From assembly GCA_015231815.1 (NCBI GenBank), contig JADGAW010000011.1:1-23046 (forward strand): a DNA stretch of 23,046 nt, written 5' to 3'. The position numbers and the translations under genes are program-made. Position 1 is the first letter of the stretch. Each line of letters starts with the position of its first letter. The DNA is from Nitrospinota bacterium. GTDB taxonomy: Bacteria > Nitrospinota_A > JADGAW01. Under the pieces are notes generated by a model that was given only the letters and a program-made list of their open reading frames with translations, searched no databases and was not told the origin of the DNA. This document shows positions 8,991-16,781 of this stretch, in pieces.

Positions 8991-9152
8991 CTAGAAAATT
9001 GCGTAAACAAATGGGGCTAAAGCTGAACCTTCGGTAAAGATAATCAACATGCCAAGAAGTCCCAGCATTATTACGATGGGAGCCATCCACCAAAGTTTTC
9101 TTTCCCATAAAAAATCTTTAAATTCTTTAATTATTGCAAGTTTTCCAGCCAT
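8991..9152 (-). CDS. DUF5989-type 53-aa membrane peptide, carbamoyltransferase companion
   Basis: A short reading frame from ATG 9150-9152 to TAG 8991-8993 encodes 53 aa. A very good Shine-Dalgarno (CGGAGGTG) sits a few bases upstream. The product begins with a charged amphipathic segment (KEFKDFLWERKLWW), has one transmembrane helix (about residues 23-39) and ends in EGSALAPFVYAIF. This matches from memory the DUF5989 family, whose members are short, contain RKxWW, a single helix and (A/E)GSAxAPFxYxxF, and are found beside NodU/CmcH carbamoyltransferases. It lies 48 bp after the carbamoyltransferase stop and just before a terminator, so it is probably the last gene of that operon. Function unknown; a role as a membrane partner of the carbamoyltransferase system is inference. 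Overlapping frames on either strand lack comparable signals. Confidence 0.8.
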   Translation of the reverse strand: MAGKLAIIKEFKDFLWERKLWWMAPIVIMLGLLGMLIIFTEGSALAPFVYAIF

Positions 9153-9200
9153 AAGCACCTCCGTTATTTATTAATCTTTAGTTTCCTGTCTCTAATTTTA

Positions 9201-10970
9201 TCAATCAAGTTCATGTTGTTCCATCCACGATTTATCTTCTAAATAATTTTTCAGAAGTTCCTCCTTAAAATCCTTTTTGGAAAGGAGGTAATTTCCTAAA
9301 ACGAGATGATCCATGTTAGTTCTCATAAAACAGAGATATGCATCCTTTGGCGTACAAACAATTGGTTCACTTCGTACATTAAATGAGGTATTAATAATTA
9401 CAGGACATCCTGTTAAATCATTAAAAGCCTTAATGAGTTTATAGTATAGTGGATTTTGTTCTTCTGTAACAGTTTGAATTCTTGCAGAGCCATCAACATG
9501 GGTAACTGCAGGAATTGTCCGGTTGTTTTCCTTTACCTGAGCAACAAGTAACATGTAAGGTGAATCATAATCAAGTTCAAAATAATCAGAACAATTTTCC
9601 CGTAATACCGACGGAGCAAAGGGGCGAAAGGACTCCCTAAACTTAATTTTTATATTAACAATATCCCTGTTTTCCGGGTTTCTTGGATCTGCAATAATAC
9701 TTCTGTTACCTAAAGCTCTTGGACCAAATTCCATACGCCCCTGAAACCAGCCAATTACCCCCTGTTCATCAATTAATTGAGCAACTTTTTTAACCAAAGC
9801 GTCATCATCAAGTTTTTCATACTTAATATCATCATTAAACTCATCTTTATCAAGAAACTTTCCTATCTCGTCATTTGAAAATTCTGGACCAAAATAGGAA
9901 TGAGGCAGAGTGTATTCTTTTGGATTGTCTAACAGTGAATTATAAACAAAGTAAGCAGCTCCCACAGCTCCTCCCGCATCACCAGAAGCTGGTTGGACAA
10001 AAACATCATCAAAATCTGACTCCCTTAAGAGTCGCCCGTTACTCACACAGTTCAAGGCAACACCTCCAGCAAGACATAATTGTTTTAAACCTGTTTTTTT
10101 CTGTAAGGTATTACAGAGTTTAAGCACAATTTCTTCCGTAACCTTCTGAACAGACATAGCGAGATCATATTCCCGTTGGGTTAACTTTCCCTCTTCAGAT
10201 TTGCGAGGAGGACCTCCAAAAAGCTTATCGAAATTACTGTTAGTCATTCTTAGTCCATAATCATACCCAAAGTATTTCATGTTCATCTTAAAACTTCCAT
10301 CATCCTTGACATGGATCAGTTCGTTCATTATCAAGTCATAATATTCGGGTTTTCCATACGGTGCAAGCCCCATAACCTTGTACTCTGCACTATTGACCTT
10401 AAAACCAAGATAATAGGTAAAAGCTGTATATAAAAGACCAAGTGAGTGGGGGAAATGAATTTCATCAAGAATTTCAATTTTATTTCCTTTTCCAACCGCC
10501 AAGGTTGTTGTTGCAAATTCACCAACACCATCTGTTGTTAATATTGCTGCTTCATCCCATGGAGAGACCAAATAAGAACTACCAGCATGAGACTGATGAT
10601 GCTCTGTAAATAAGACCTCCCCCTCGTAACCAAGTTTCTTTTTCATATCCTGCGGCAACCAAAGCTTTTCATGAAGCCAAAGGGGAATTGCTTTTACAAA
10701 GGAGGGAAAGGAATAGGGGAATGTTGCAATATAGGTAGAAAGAATTCTCTCAAATTTAATAAATGGCTTATCATAAAAAACGAGGTAATCAATATCGCTT
10801 ACTTCAATCCCTGCTGTTTCTAGGCAAAAATTACAAGCGTTTATGGGAAAACTGTGGTCATGTTTGATCCGGGTAAAACGTTCTTCCTGAGCTGCTGCAA
10901 TAAGTTTTCCATCTTGAATCAAGGCAGCTGCAGAATCATGGTAGTATGCTGAAATTCCTAATATGTTCAT
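9201..10970 (-). CDS. NodU/CmcH-family carbamoyltransferase
   Basis: The 589-aa protein belongs to the ATP-dependent O-carbamoyltransferases, which make carbamoyl-adenylate from carbamoyl phosphate and pass the carbamoyl group to a hydroxyl, often on a sugar. The N-terminal Kae1-like domain shows LGISAYYHDSAAALI (4-18), EERFTRIKHD, the metal-binding HHQSHA with His124 and His128, TTDGVGE at 145-151, and GGVALNCVSNGRL. The C-terminal YrdC-like domain shows FQGRMEFGPRALGNRSI and FRESFRPFAPSVL. Length is typical. The ribosome-binding site is poor, and 270 bp separate it from the upstream SxtJ-like gene, so it may have its own promoter. The neighbours (SxtJ-like upstream, DUF5989 downstream) are the usual companions of this family. 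The acceptor is unknown; a surface glycan or glycolipid is the likeliest guess. Confidence 0.93.
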   Translation of the reverse strand: MNILGISAYYHDSAAALIQDGKLIAAAQEERFTRIKHDHSFPINACNFCLETAGIEVSDIDYLVFYDKPFIKFERILSTYIATFPYSFPSFVKAIPLWLHEKLWLPQDMKKKLGYEGEVLFTEHHQSHAGSSYLVSPWDEAAILTTDGVGEFATTTLAVGKGNKIEILDEIHFPHSLGLLYTAFTYYLGFKVNSAEYKVMGLAPYGKPEYYDLIMNELIHVKDDGSFKMNMKYFGYDYGLRMTNSNFDKLFGGPPRKSEEGKLTQREYDLAMSVQKVTEEIVLKLCNTLQKKTGLKQLCLAGGVALNCVSNGRLLRESDFDDVFVQPASGDAGGAVGAAYFVYNSLLDNPKEYTLPHSYFGPEFSNDEIGKFLDKDEFNDDIKYEKLDDDALVKKVAQLIDEQGVIGWFQGRMEFGPRALGNRSIIADPRNPENRDIVNIKIKFRESFRPFAPSVLRENCSDYFELDYDSPYMLLVAQVKENNRTIPAVTHVDGSARIQTVTEEQNPLYYKLIKAFNDLTGCPVIINTSFNVRSEPIVCTPKDAYLCFMRTNMDHLVLGNYLLSKKDFKEELLKNYLEDKSWMEQHELD

Positions 10971-11241
10971 ATATATAAATTTACGACAAAAATTTCACTG
11001 AAAATAGAGGTAAATTAGAAAAAAAATATTTGCTAATTTAGGCATCCTCTTAGATAGGTTTTAATAAAGTTTGCATCAGTTCTTGCTCAAGGAAACACTC
11101 TATAGCACACTTTGGAGTTGGACACCTGTGGAACTCCATCGGGTTATTTGCACAAATATTTCTCATAACCTAACGTGCCGTAGTTTTTTTCTATTTATTA
11201 CTAAAAATCTCTTACATCTGCATTCTGTGGCTAAAAGCTTT

Positions 11242-11484
11242 TTAAAATTGCCTTTTATATCGTTCTATATCAAAACTGTTTTCTTTTCTTGGTTTAAAAA
11301 ATGTTTCCTGACTTAAATCAATTTTTTTCTCAAGTAAGTCCTGTCCAAAAATCTTCATCATAAGAGCAATAGGACCCACAATAATGAAATAAATAAAAAA
11401 GAGAAGTATTCGTGTATTGACAAATAAAAGAATGTCTGCAAAAGCCATCCATTTTTCTTTTATAAAGGAGAGTACGTTCTTCAT
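11242..11484 (-). CDS. Small SxtJ-like membrane protein
   Basis: The frame starts 15 bp after the stop of the GH57 gene, with AAAGGA seven bases before the ATG, so it is co-transcribed with it. The 80-aa product has a charged start (KNVLSFIKEKW), one or two closely packed hydrophobic helices (about residues 18-46, containing the VGPIALMMKIFGQD stretch) and a hydrophilic tail ending ERYKRQF. The pattern of a short membrane segment with P-x-A-L-x-x-K and a tail ending in a basic stretch plus QF resembles the small SxtJ-type proteins seen next to carbamoyltransferases; it would match only the C-terminal half of longer SxtJ proteins. Position between GH57 and the carbamoyltransferase supports this. 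Family assignment is from memory and moderate; function is unknown. Confidence 0.68.
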   Translation of the reverse strand: MKNVLSFIKEKWMAFADILLFVNTRILLFFIYFIIVGPIALMMKIFGQDLLEKKIDLSQETFFKPRKENSFDIERYKRQF

Positions 11485-11499
11485 AAATTATTCCTTTCT

Positions 11500-13617
11500 T
11501 TAAGGTCCCTTGCAAATTAATGTATGAACACATTTAAAGTGCATTCCCGGAGTTAAGTTCAACACTGAATTAATAAAAAACACCGTTCCTTGATAGTTTC
11601 TCTCAAAACCATCTTCCGACTGAGAGACTGTCTCAATAGGGGTAATCCAAACATCCATTGGAATAGAAAAGGACGATTGCACCTGAAAGTTACTCCATTC
11701 ATCAACAAAAGAAAAAGATTTTGTTTTAACAATTTCCTTTCTATTATTTGGTTTTCCCTTATATCTCCCAGCTTTAATATACCTGTCTGGTGCATCTGGA
11801 GCTAATAAGGTCAAGACCACATCATATCCAAAACGAACCTTTGCCGCAAAAGCAGAATTGTTTATTAAGGAGTAAGTAATTTTAAGTTCACTGGATTTCT
11901 TATCAATCTCAAAATCTTTTTGAATTTCAAGCCCATCATCAGAGCAATCCTTCACGTGGAAAAGCCTTTGCATACTGAGAGCAACCTTTTCCTTCTTTTT
12001 ATCTAATGTTATGTCCTCTCTATATTGGCAATTTGACAGGTCAATAATTGGCTGGACTTTGTTTTCACAGTAATCATTGAAGGTAATTTCTCCAGAATAT
12101 ATTTTGTCCATAAAGGAATATTTGGGAGAATCATCGTAATGAAGAAATTCCTGAAGTCCCTCTTCCTTAAACTTCACAATATCATGAATAGATTTAGGAC
12201 TTTCTCCACCCTGTTCAGCTTCAGCTTCAAAAATTTTCTTATGGTATGCTTCTTTTTTTCTCGCAATAACATTACTCAAACAAAATGAGCGACGTTTATA
12301 GTCAAAAAGAAACATGGAGCCCCCTTCTTTAGAAGAGAAGAAAGCGTTTATATACCGGTTGGAAATTAATATTTCTTCACTACCGTCCTTATTAAAATCT
12401 TTTTTCTCAACAGTCAGAAAATCCTTACCATTAAATTCTTCTGCATCAAGAATATTTTCCGCCTCAATTAAGTTTCGGTAAAGTCCGTCTCTTAAGTAAT
12501 TGAGGTATAACCCCCCAAAGAGTCCATGCCAATAAGCACAGTTACATTGTCCCTTATAAAGAGCTTTATAAGCATCGTTATTTAAAGGTTTAACACGATC
12601 TACCCTCTCACTCACATGAAGCATCTTCTTGTGCATATTATTACTTTCATCATATTTTGCAAAAAAATTATCCCAAAGACCACCTCGAAGGAAAGGGAGA
12701 TAGGCTTCTTTTTTGCCTTGATGTTCAATATCATGAACAGCATTGATATATTGTTCTGAAACATCTGCCGGAAGAGACCACTCCATCATTTCCTCATACG
12801 ATGCCATAGGAAGATAGATTCTTTCTTTTGGTTTGTTCCCCTCAATATATTGAGAAAAGGTTTGTGTTTCCAGCCAATCAGAGTTACTTTCTAATTCGTC
12901 GAAGAAATTTTCAAGCCATTTTTCTTCATAAACCCACTTATGCGTTCCCGGCCAAACACCGAATTTTTCACCATCATCTCCAAAAGTAACAGCAGCATTA
13001 TTATCTTTTTCCCACGTTTCCCGCAAAAATTTTGTTGTCTCTCCTGTTTCCATAAAAGGCATCGAATATCTCAAGAACTTATGAATAGGAAATACATTTA
13101 AAGGTGCTCCATGTTTTTCCGTAATATAGTAGTTAAACATCTTTTCGGGAGTTAAGCCCGCATAGTAGAAGTGGGTATCATCAAGAAGAGTGTAGTTGAT
13201 ATTGGCTTTATTGAGTATTTTAGGGATATAAGGATCCCAGATTCTTTCAGTCAGCCATAGCCCCTTTGGTTTTGTTCCAAACTTTTTTTCTATAAAGGCA
13301 CTCATCATTTCTATTTGGCCAACGGCATCTTCTTCTGGTATTGAGGACAATATTGGCTCATAATACCCTCCCCCCAACATTTCCACCTGACCCTTTTTGA
13401 CCATTTTTTTAATTGTACTAAAAAAGGAAGGCTGATTTTCTTCAATCCAGTCTATAAGCGGACCTGAATAGTGCAGCGACACCTTAACCGATGGGTATTT
13501 TTCCAGAACTTGAATAAAGGGAAGGTAGGACTTTTCAAAACACTCTTTAAATACATGCCCGAAATTTCCAACAGGTTGGTGGCAATGTATTCCTATTAAT
13601 AATTTAAGTTTTCCCAT
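11500..13617 (-). CDS. GH57-family 4-alpha-glucanotransferase / alpha-amylase
   Basis: The 705-aa protein has the five conserved regions of glycoside hydrolase family 57: IHCHQPVGNFG (10-20), LGGGYYEPIL (81-90), GLWLTERIWDPY (119-130) with the nucleophile Glu124, FGDDGEKFGVWPG (212-224) with the acid/base Asp214, and NCAYWHGLFGG further on. The numbering agrees closely with the archaeal 4-alpha-glucanotransferase (Glu123, Asp214), and the length (about 650-700 with C-terminal beta domains) fits that group better than short GH57 branching enzymes. It would rearrange or cut alpha-1,4-glucans such as glycogen or maltodextrin in the cytoplasm; no signal peptide. It stands 76 bp downstream of the Fic-like gene and 15 bp upstream of the SxtJ-like gene. 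No clear ribosome-binding site precedes the ATG. No glycogen genes flank it, so the biological substrate is uncertain. Confidence 0.9.
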   Translation of the reverse strand: MGKLKLLIGIHCHQPVGNFGHVFKECFEKSYLPFIQVLEKYPSVKVSLHYSGPLIDWIEENQPSFFSTIKKMVKKGQVEMLGGGYYEPILSSIPEEDAVGQIEMMSAFIEKKFGTKPKGLWLTERIWDPYIPKILNKANINYTLLDDTHFYYAGLTPEKMFNYYITEKHGAPLNVFPIHKFLRYSMPFMETGETTKFLRETWEKDNNAAVTFGDDGEKFGVWPGTHKWVYEEKWLENFFDELESNSDWLETQTFSQYIEGNKPKERIYLPMASYEEMMEWSLPADVSEQYINAVHDIEHQGKKEAYLPFLRGGLWDNFFAKYDESNNMHKKMLHVSERVDRVKPLNNDAYKALYKGQCNCAYWHGLFGGLYLNYLRDGLYRNLIEAENILDAEEFNGKDFLTVEKKDFNKDGSEEILISNRYINAFFSSKEGGSMFLFDYKRRSFCLSNVIARKKEAYHKKIFEAEAEQGGESPKSIHDIVKFKEEGLQEFLHYDDSPKYSFMDKIYSGEITFNDYCENKVQPIIDLSNCQYREDITLDKKKEKVALSMQRLFHVKDCSDDGLEIQKDFEIDKKSSELKITYSLINNSAFAAKVRFGYDVVLTLLAPDAPDRYIKAGRYKGKPNNRKEIVKTKSFSFVDEWSNFQVQSSFSIPMDVWITPIETVSQSEDGFERNYQGTVFFINSVLNLTPGMHFKCVHTLICKGP

Positions 13618-13693
13618 ACGGTGATTAATTGGAAGACGTTGATAAAGCGGGCTATTTTATCACTGGGAGGGGATATTAACAAGACGAAATAAC

Positions 13694-14764
13694 TTAAGTA
13701 GATGCAATTTTATACTTGGTACTCCTACCTCTTCCAACCCTTTCAAGATACCCTCCAACAACCATTCTCGACAGGAGGGTTTTTAAGCCGTCTCTCGTCA
13801 TTGAAACCTTATTGAGAATAAACGAGGTTGAACATACCGAATATCTTTTAACCATCTTATAAACTTTTAATTCATTTCGGTTCATTTTTCCAATTAAAAC
13901 AACGTCATCATCTACAAGTTCGGGAATCTGTAATTCTTCTGAAAGTGCCCGAAATATGAACTCAAGCCAGGGAAGATAGTTGGGCTCGTTATTTACAAGA
14001 GTAAGATGTGTTTTCCGTAATGCGATAAAAAACTTGTCCTTTAATTTTTCAATTCCTTTTTCATGGGATAAATATTGCGCCCATTTATAGTTGCCTTTTA
14101 AGAGTAAAAAGGTTGTTATCAGACGAGATAACTCTCCATTCGATGCTTTAAATGGGAGAATAGACAAAAAATTAATTAAAAACGCAGAAACAATTACCAA
14201 ATAAGCAACCTCGCCACTTCTTTCCAGTTCTCTAAAATCTTCAATTAATCTTGCCATTGCCTCCTCTGTCTCAATTCCAGGCTCAGTGGCTTTAATTAAT
14301 ATGACCTTCTCTCCGGTTTCCCGGTTTAGTTTTACAATGTCATTATTGCTGTTTTTATAAACACCTTTTTGGTTCTGAGGCAGGATGTCCTCTGGTACAT
14401 ATTCTGTTAACATGTAGTGAAAGGTACAAACGGTTTCCCTGTCAAGTTCCAAGTCATTTATATTTTCAACTACATACTGTAAGGTTTTAAAATATGCATA
14501 CCCTTCCCTGATTTCCTTTGAGCTTCCCTCCTCGAGAGTAAAGTCCTTATGTAAAAAGGGTTTGAAGTCATCAAAGGTTAAATCCCCCCCATTATTTATT
14601 CGAACAGAAGAAAGAGCAGATTCAAGAAGTGCCTCATCCTTACGTTTAATTAACCATGTAGGGTTTGTAGCAGCAACCTTTTCCCATTCACCCTGAAAAC
14701 GTTCCAACTTTCCAAAAAGATTAAAAACCACCTTATTGAAATAAATATTGGCAATTTCCCTCAT
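13694..14764 (-). CDS. Degenerate Fic-fold protein with C-terminal winged helix
   Basis: The 356-aa product has the architecture of class II Fic proteins: an N-terminal helix, a Fic core, and a C-terminal winged-helix domain (about 295-354; LKTLLSRMVVGGYLERVGRGR). The Fic core is recognisable from GVYKNSNNDIV (134-144), which matches the flap region, and from SAFLINFLSILPFKASNGELSR. The canonical HPFxDGNGRxxR reads LPFKASNGELSR at 203-214: catalytic His is Leu203, the metal-binding acid is Ala207, the next Gly is Ser208 and the first Arg is Glu211. The inhibitory (S/T)xxxE(G/N) motif is SVRINN at 53-58, with Asn in place of Glu. AMP transfer is therefore not expected. Inference: a ligand-binding or DNA-binding regulator on a Fic scaffold. 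Its ATG directly abuts the TAA of the upstream secreted-protein gene, so the two are translationally coupled. Confidence 0.8.
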   Translation of the reverse strand: MREIANIYFNKVVFNLFGKLERFQGEWEKVAATNPTWLIKRKDEALLESALSSVRINNGGDLTFDDFKPFLHKDFTLEEGSSKEIREGYAYFKTLQYVVENINDLELDRETVCTFHYMLTEYVPEDILPQNQKGVYKNSNNDIVKLNRETGEKVILIKATEPGIETEEAMARLIEDFRELERSGEVAYLVIVSAFLINFLSILPFKASNGELSRLITTFLLLKGNYKWAQYLSHEKGIEKLKDKFFIALRKTHLTLVNNEPNYLPWLEFIFRALSEELQIPELVDDDVVLIGKMNRNELKVYKMVKRYSVCSTSFILNKVSMTRDGLKTLLSRMVVGGYLERVGRGRSTKYKIAST

Positions 14765-15346
14765 TTATAAACTTTCCTCTAAAGAATTGTCCACACGTTT
14801 TTTCTTTTGCTCACTTTTTTCAATATCTTCGTATTGAAGAAAATACCAAAACCTTCTTTTTTTCTCCGTTTGTAACATCAGTTTAATACGTACTCCAGTA
14901 TTCTCAAAAATTACCCCGTATCCAATACCTTCTTCAATGATAGTAGGACTAATATTACCATCATAGCTTGGGGGAATAAGTTCTTTTCTTTTTATTGGTC
15001 TGCCGTATTTTTCTATCAGGATATTTTTTAACCTATCGTAACTTTTTTTGAATTCCTGAAATCGGTTATTTTCGAGAGAGATATAAATTTTAATTCCAAT
15101 AAGCTTATTCTCAAAAAAATCAAGTTCCGTTTTCCCGCCACCTTTTAATTGAATAAGTGGGTTTTCAAAAACCACCTGATTCTTTTCCTTCAACAATTCC
15201 TTAATACCTTTATTATTAAACTTCTCTAAAACCGACTTAATGGGTTCTCCCAACGTTAAGCCAACTGCATTAAATTCTTTAGAGTAAGACAACCCCGGTA
15301 AAAAGAACAAGACAAAGAGGAATGAAGCAAAACATTTTTTTGTCAT
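14765..15346 (-). CDS. Secreted 193-aa protein of unknown function
   Basis: I do not recognise a family. The first ~22 residues are a signal peptide (Thr-Lys-Lys, a Phe/Leu-rich core, then LSYS before the probable cut), so the protein should be periplasmic or exported. The mature part (about 170 aa) opens with GLTLGEPIKSVLEKF, a pattern common in small periplasmic proteins that start 'G-hydrophobic-x-hG-x-s', then alternates beta-like segments (KTELDFFENKLIGIKIYI) and a helix around FKKSYDRLKNILIEKYGRPI. The C-terminus is highly charged. The TAA stop is immediately followed by the ATG of the Fic-like gene, which implies coupled translation and perhaps a shared role. A promoter-like sequence lies at 15378-15405. 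The gene faces away from the membrane-protein gene at 15578. Confidence 0.75.
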   Translation of the reverse strand: MTKKCFASFLFVLFFLPGLSYSKEFNAVGLTLGEPIKSVLEKFNNKGIKELLKEKNQVVFENPLIQLKGGGKTELDFFENKLIGIKIYISLENNRFQEFKKSYDRLKNILIEKYGRPIKRKELIPPSYDGNISPTIIEEGIGYGVIFENTGVRIKLMLQTEKKRRFWYFLQYEDIEKSEQKKKRVDNSLEESL

Positions 15347-15377
15347 ACAACTTTATATATTTAGATTAATGGAAAAT

Positions 15378-15405
15378 ATTATAATCAAAAAAACTCCTTG
15401 GTGAA
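15378..15405 (-). promoter_or_regulatory. Candidate promoter of the 15346-8991 leftward gene run
   Basis: On the minus strand TTCACC (plus 15400-15405) and a perfect TATAAT (plus 15378-15383) are 16 bases apart. Transcription would start near 15371, about 25 bases before the ATG of the secreted-protein gene. The -35 is only 4/6. Confidence 0.4.
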
Positions 15406-15524
15406 TTGATTAATGTATTTTTCCTGTTGAAACGTAAAACAAGCAAAAAACCTCCTTTTTCCATTCAAATAAACTTTTTACATCTATACATTTTGAACTT
15501 GATCCCAAATAAAGTTTCCTCAAG

Positions 15525-15530
15525 TATAAT
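15525..15530 (+). promoter_or_regulatory. Candidate -10 box for the four-helix membrane protein gene
   Basis: A perfect TATAAT lies 47 bases upstream of the ATG at 15578. The nearest -35-like hexamer (TTGATC, 15499-15504) is 20 bases away, too far for a standard promoter, so only the -10 supports this call. Confidence 0.28.
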
Positions 15531-15577
15531 ATTTGGCGGTAAAAAGTTTTCGTTAATTCAAATGATGGAAAAAACCT

Positions 15578-16129
15578 ATGAACATGATTTACACCCACCT
15601 CCTTTTGAATGATGTTCCTGTTATAGGTTCTTTTCTCGGAATAGTACTTCTCATATTTGGTTGCTATTTTAAGAGTGAGGATATCATTAAGGTCAGTTTT
15701 GGATTTCTCATGGTAATTGGGATGGCGACAATCCCCGTATATTCTACAGGAAACTATGCAGAGCTCTATATTGAAGATTTAGCAGGGGTGACTAAAACAT
15801 TAACTGACACCCACGAACGTTCAGCAATTTTTGCGTTGGCTGCTTTAATGTTTCTGGCAACAATTACTGCATCAGCCTTAGTTGTTTATCGAAAAAAACC
15901 AATTCCGAAGTGGGTTGTTTATTTAACATTAGTTTATACTCTTTACTGCGGTTGGGTTGTTACCGGTACAGCTAAACTTGGGGGTCAGATAAGGCATACA
16001 GAAATTCGCCCCCATCACCCAGACAACGAGCAGGTAATTAAGAAAGAGAAAGAGGCAAAACTCAGTGACAGAAAGAAACCTCAGGCAATGCAGAAAGGTC
16101 TGCTCAGAAACGCAAACCCTCTTCATTAA
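15578..16129 (+). CDS. Four-helix inner-membrane protein, possible haem/metal-ligand histidines
   Basis: The 183-aa protein has four predicted transmembrane helices (about residues 12-31, 38-56, 83-104 and 111-132) and a hydrophilic Lys-rich C-terminal tail. I recall a broad bacterial family with the same plan: an opening HxxLNHVPxxG, a GN-A segment after helix 2, a His-Glu before helix 3 and LGGxIRHxEI after helix 4. Here these read THLLLNDVPVIG (6-17, with Asp12 where His is usual), STGNYAE (56-62), THERSA (78-83) and LGGQIRHTEIR (134-144). His6, His79 and His140 could be haem or metal ligands, but that is inference. It is a single gene, divergent from the secreted-protein/Fic run and convergent with the DUF3334 gene (21 bp between stops). 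Function unknown. Confidence 0.72.
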   Translation: MNMIYTHLLLNDVPVIGSFLGIVLLIFGCYFKSEDIIKVSFGFLMVIGMATIPVYSTGNYAELYIEDLAGVTKTLTDTHERSAIFALAALMFLATITASALVVYRKKPIPKWVVYLTLVYTLYCGWVVTGTAKLGGQIRHTEIRPHHPDNEQVIKKEKEAKLSDRKKPQAMQKGLLRNANPLH

Positions 16130-16150
16130 TTAAAAGAAGGCTAAAGAAAG

Positions 16151-16759
16151 TTAATTATTAGCCTGATTCATAATTGCTTCAATATCTAATTCCTCTTCAA
16201 TATTTTCATGAGCAAAAAGCTGAATGAACTCTGAGTCCTCCAAGGAAAACTCAATATAAAAAGGATTATTTTCGGCTGTTTTAAAGGAAAGTTTTCGGCA
16301 CCGAGGTTTCACCAGATGGGTATCAATCGTTAAATTAATTGCACTCGTAATAGTTATTGCCTTTGGTTGGTTGTTACGAGCTGACAGACCAAAGGTTCTT
16401 TCAATAATCCCTCTTATTTTTCCAACCACCTGATTAACCAACTCACCAATTGAATTTACAACATCATCGTGATAATAATCTTTCGCTAAATCTTCTTCCG
16501 GAATACCCATAAACACCATTGACTCTCGATATAACTCCAGTGCAGCAGCACCAGAAAAATTAAGAATTAATATTCCAGAATAATCACCATCGAACTGTAC
16601 AAAACAGCCAATATCAGGCTTCAGATAAATTCCAGGTATTTTTTGTACTGTTGGAGAAAATTTCACTTTCGTTCCTGATGAAGTATCAACAACAATCTTT
16701 GTTGCTTCACACATTATTTTGGAGATTTCGTTCATCGTGTTAAATTTAATTGCCTTCAT
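16151..16759 (-). CDS. DUF3334 / CheX-like protein
   Basis: The 202-aa protein matches from memory the DUF3334 family known from Vibrio and other Gram-negative bacteria: SPTVQKIPGIYLKPDIGCF, VQFDGDYSGILILNFS, a helix with ALELYRESMVFMGIPEEDLA, and VNSIGELVNQVVGKIRG, followed by NQPKAITITSAINLTID. The central helix has the E-x-x-N arrangement (Glu106, Asn109) used by CheC/CheX phosphatases to dephosphorylate response regulators, so the fold is probably CheX-like. Activity is an inference; in CheX the conserved Glu and Asn are catalytic. A strong Shine-Dalgarno (AAGGAGAA) precedes the ATG. The gene lies 22 bp downstream of a radical SAM gene on the same strand and is almost certainly in its operon. 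No chemotaxis gene is beside it. Confidence 0.82.
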   Translation of the reverse strand: MKAIKFNTMNEISKIMCEATKIVVDTSSGTKVKFSPTVQKIPGIYLKPDIGCFVQFDGDYSGILILNFSGAAALELYRESMVFMGIPEEDLAKDYYHDDVVNSIGELVNQVVGKIRGIIERTFGLSARNNQPKAITITSAINLTIDTHLVKPRCRKLSFKTAENNPFYIEFSLEDSEFIQLFAHENIEEELDIEAIMNQANN

Positions 16760-16781
16760 ACCTTTTCTCCTTATTAAATTT

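Noticed and set aside
8926..9108. 60-codon minus-strand frame between the CNB hydrolase and the carbamoyltransferase
   Set aside because: It runs through the terminator hairpin; the overlapping 53-aa frame has the ribosome-binding site and family motifs.
11071..11316. 81-codon frame on the plus strand in the gap before the SxtJ-like gene
   Set aside because: No recognisable domain, no ribosome-binding site, and it overlaps the end of a better-supported minus-strand gene.
16138..16164. AGGCTA/TAGCCT stem between convergent genes as a terminator
   Set aside because: It is only 6 bp, includes the end of the DUF3334 coding region, and has no clear T-run.
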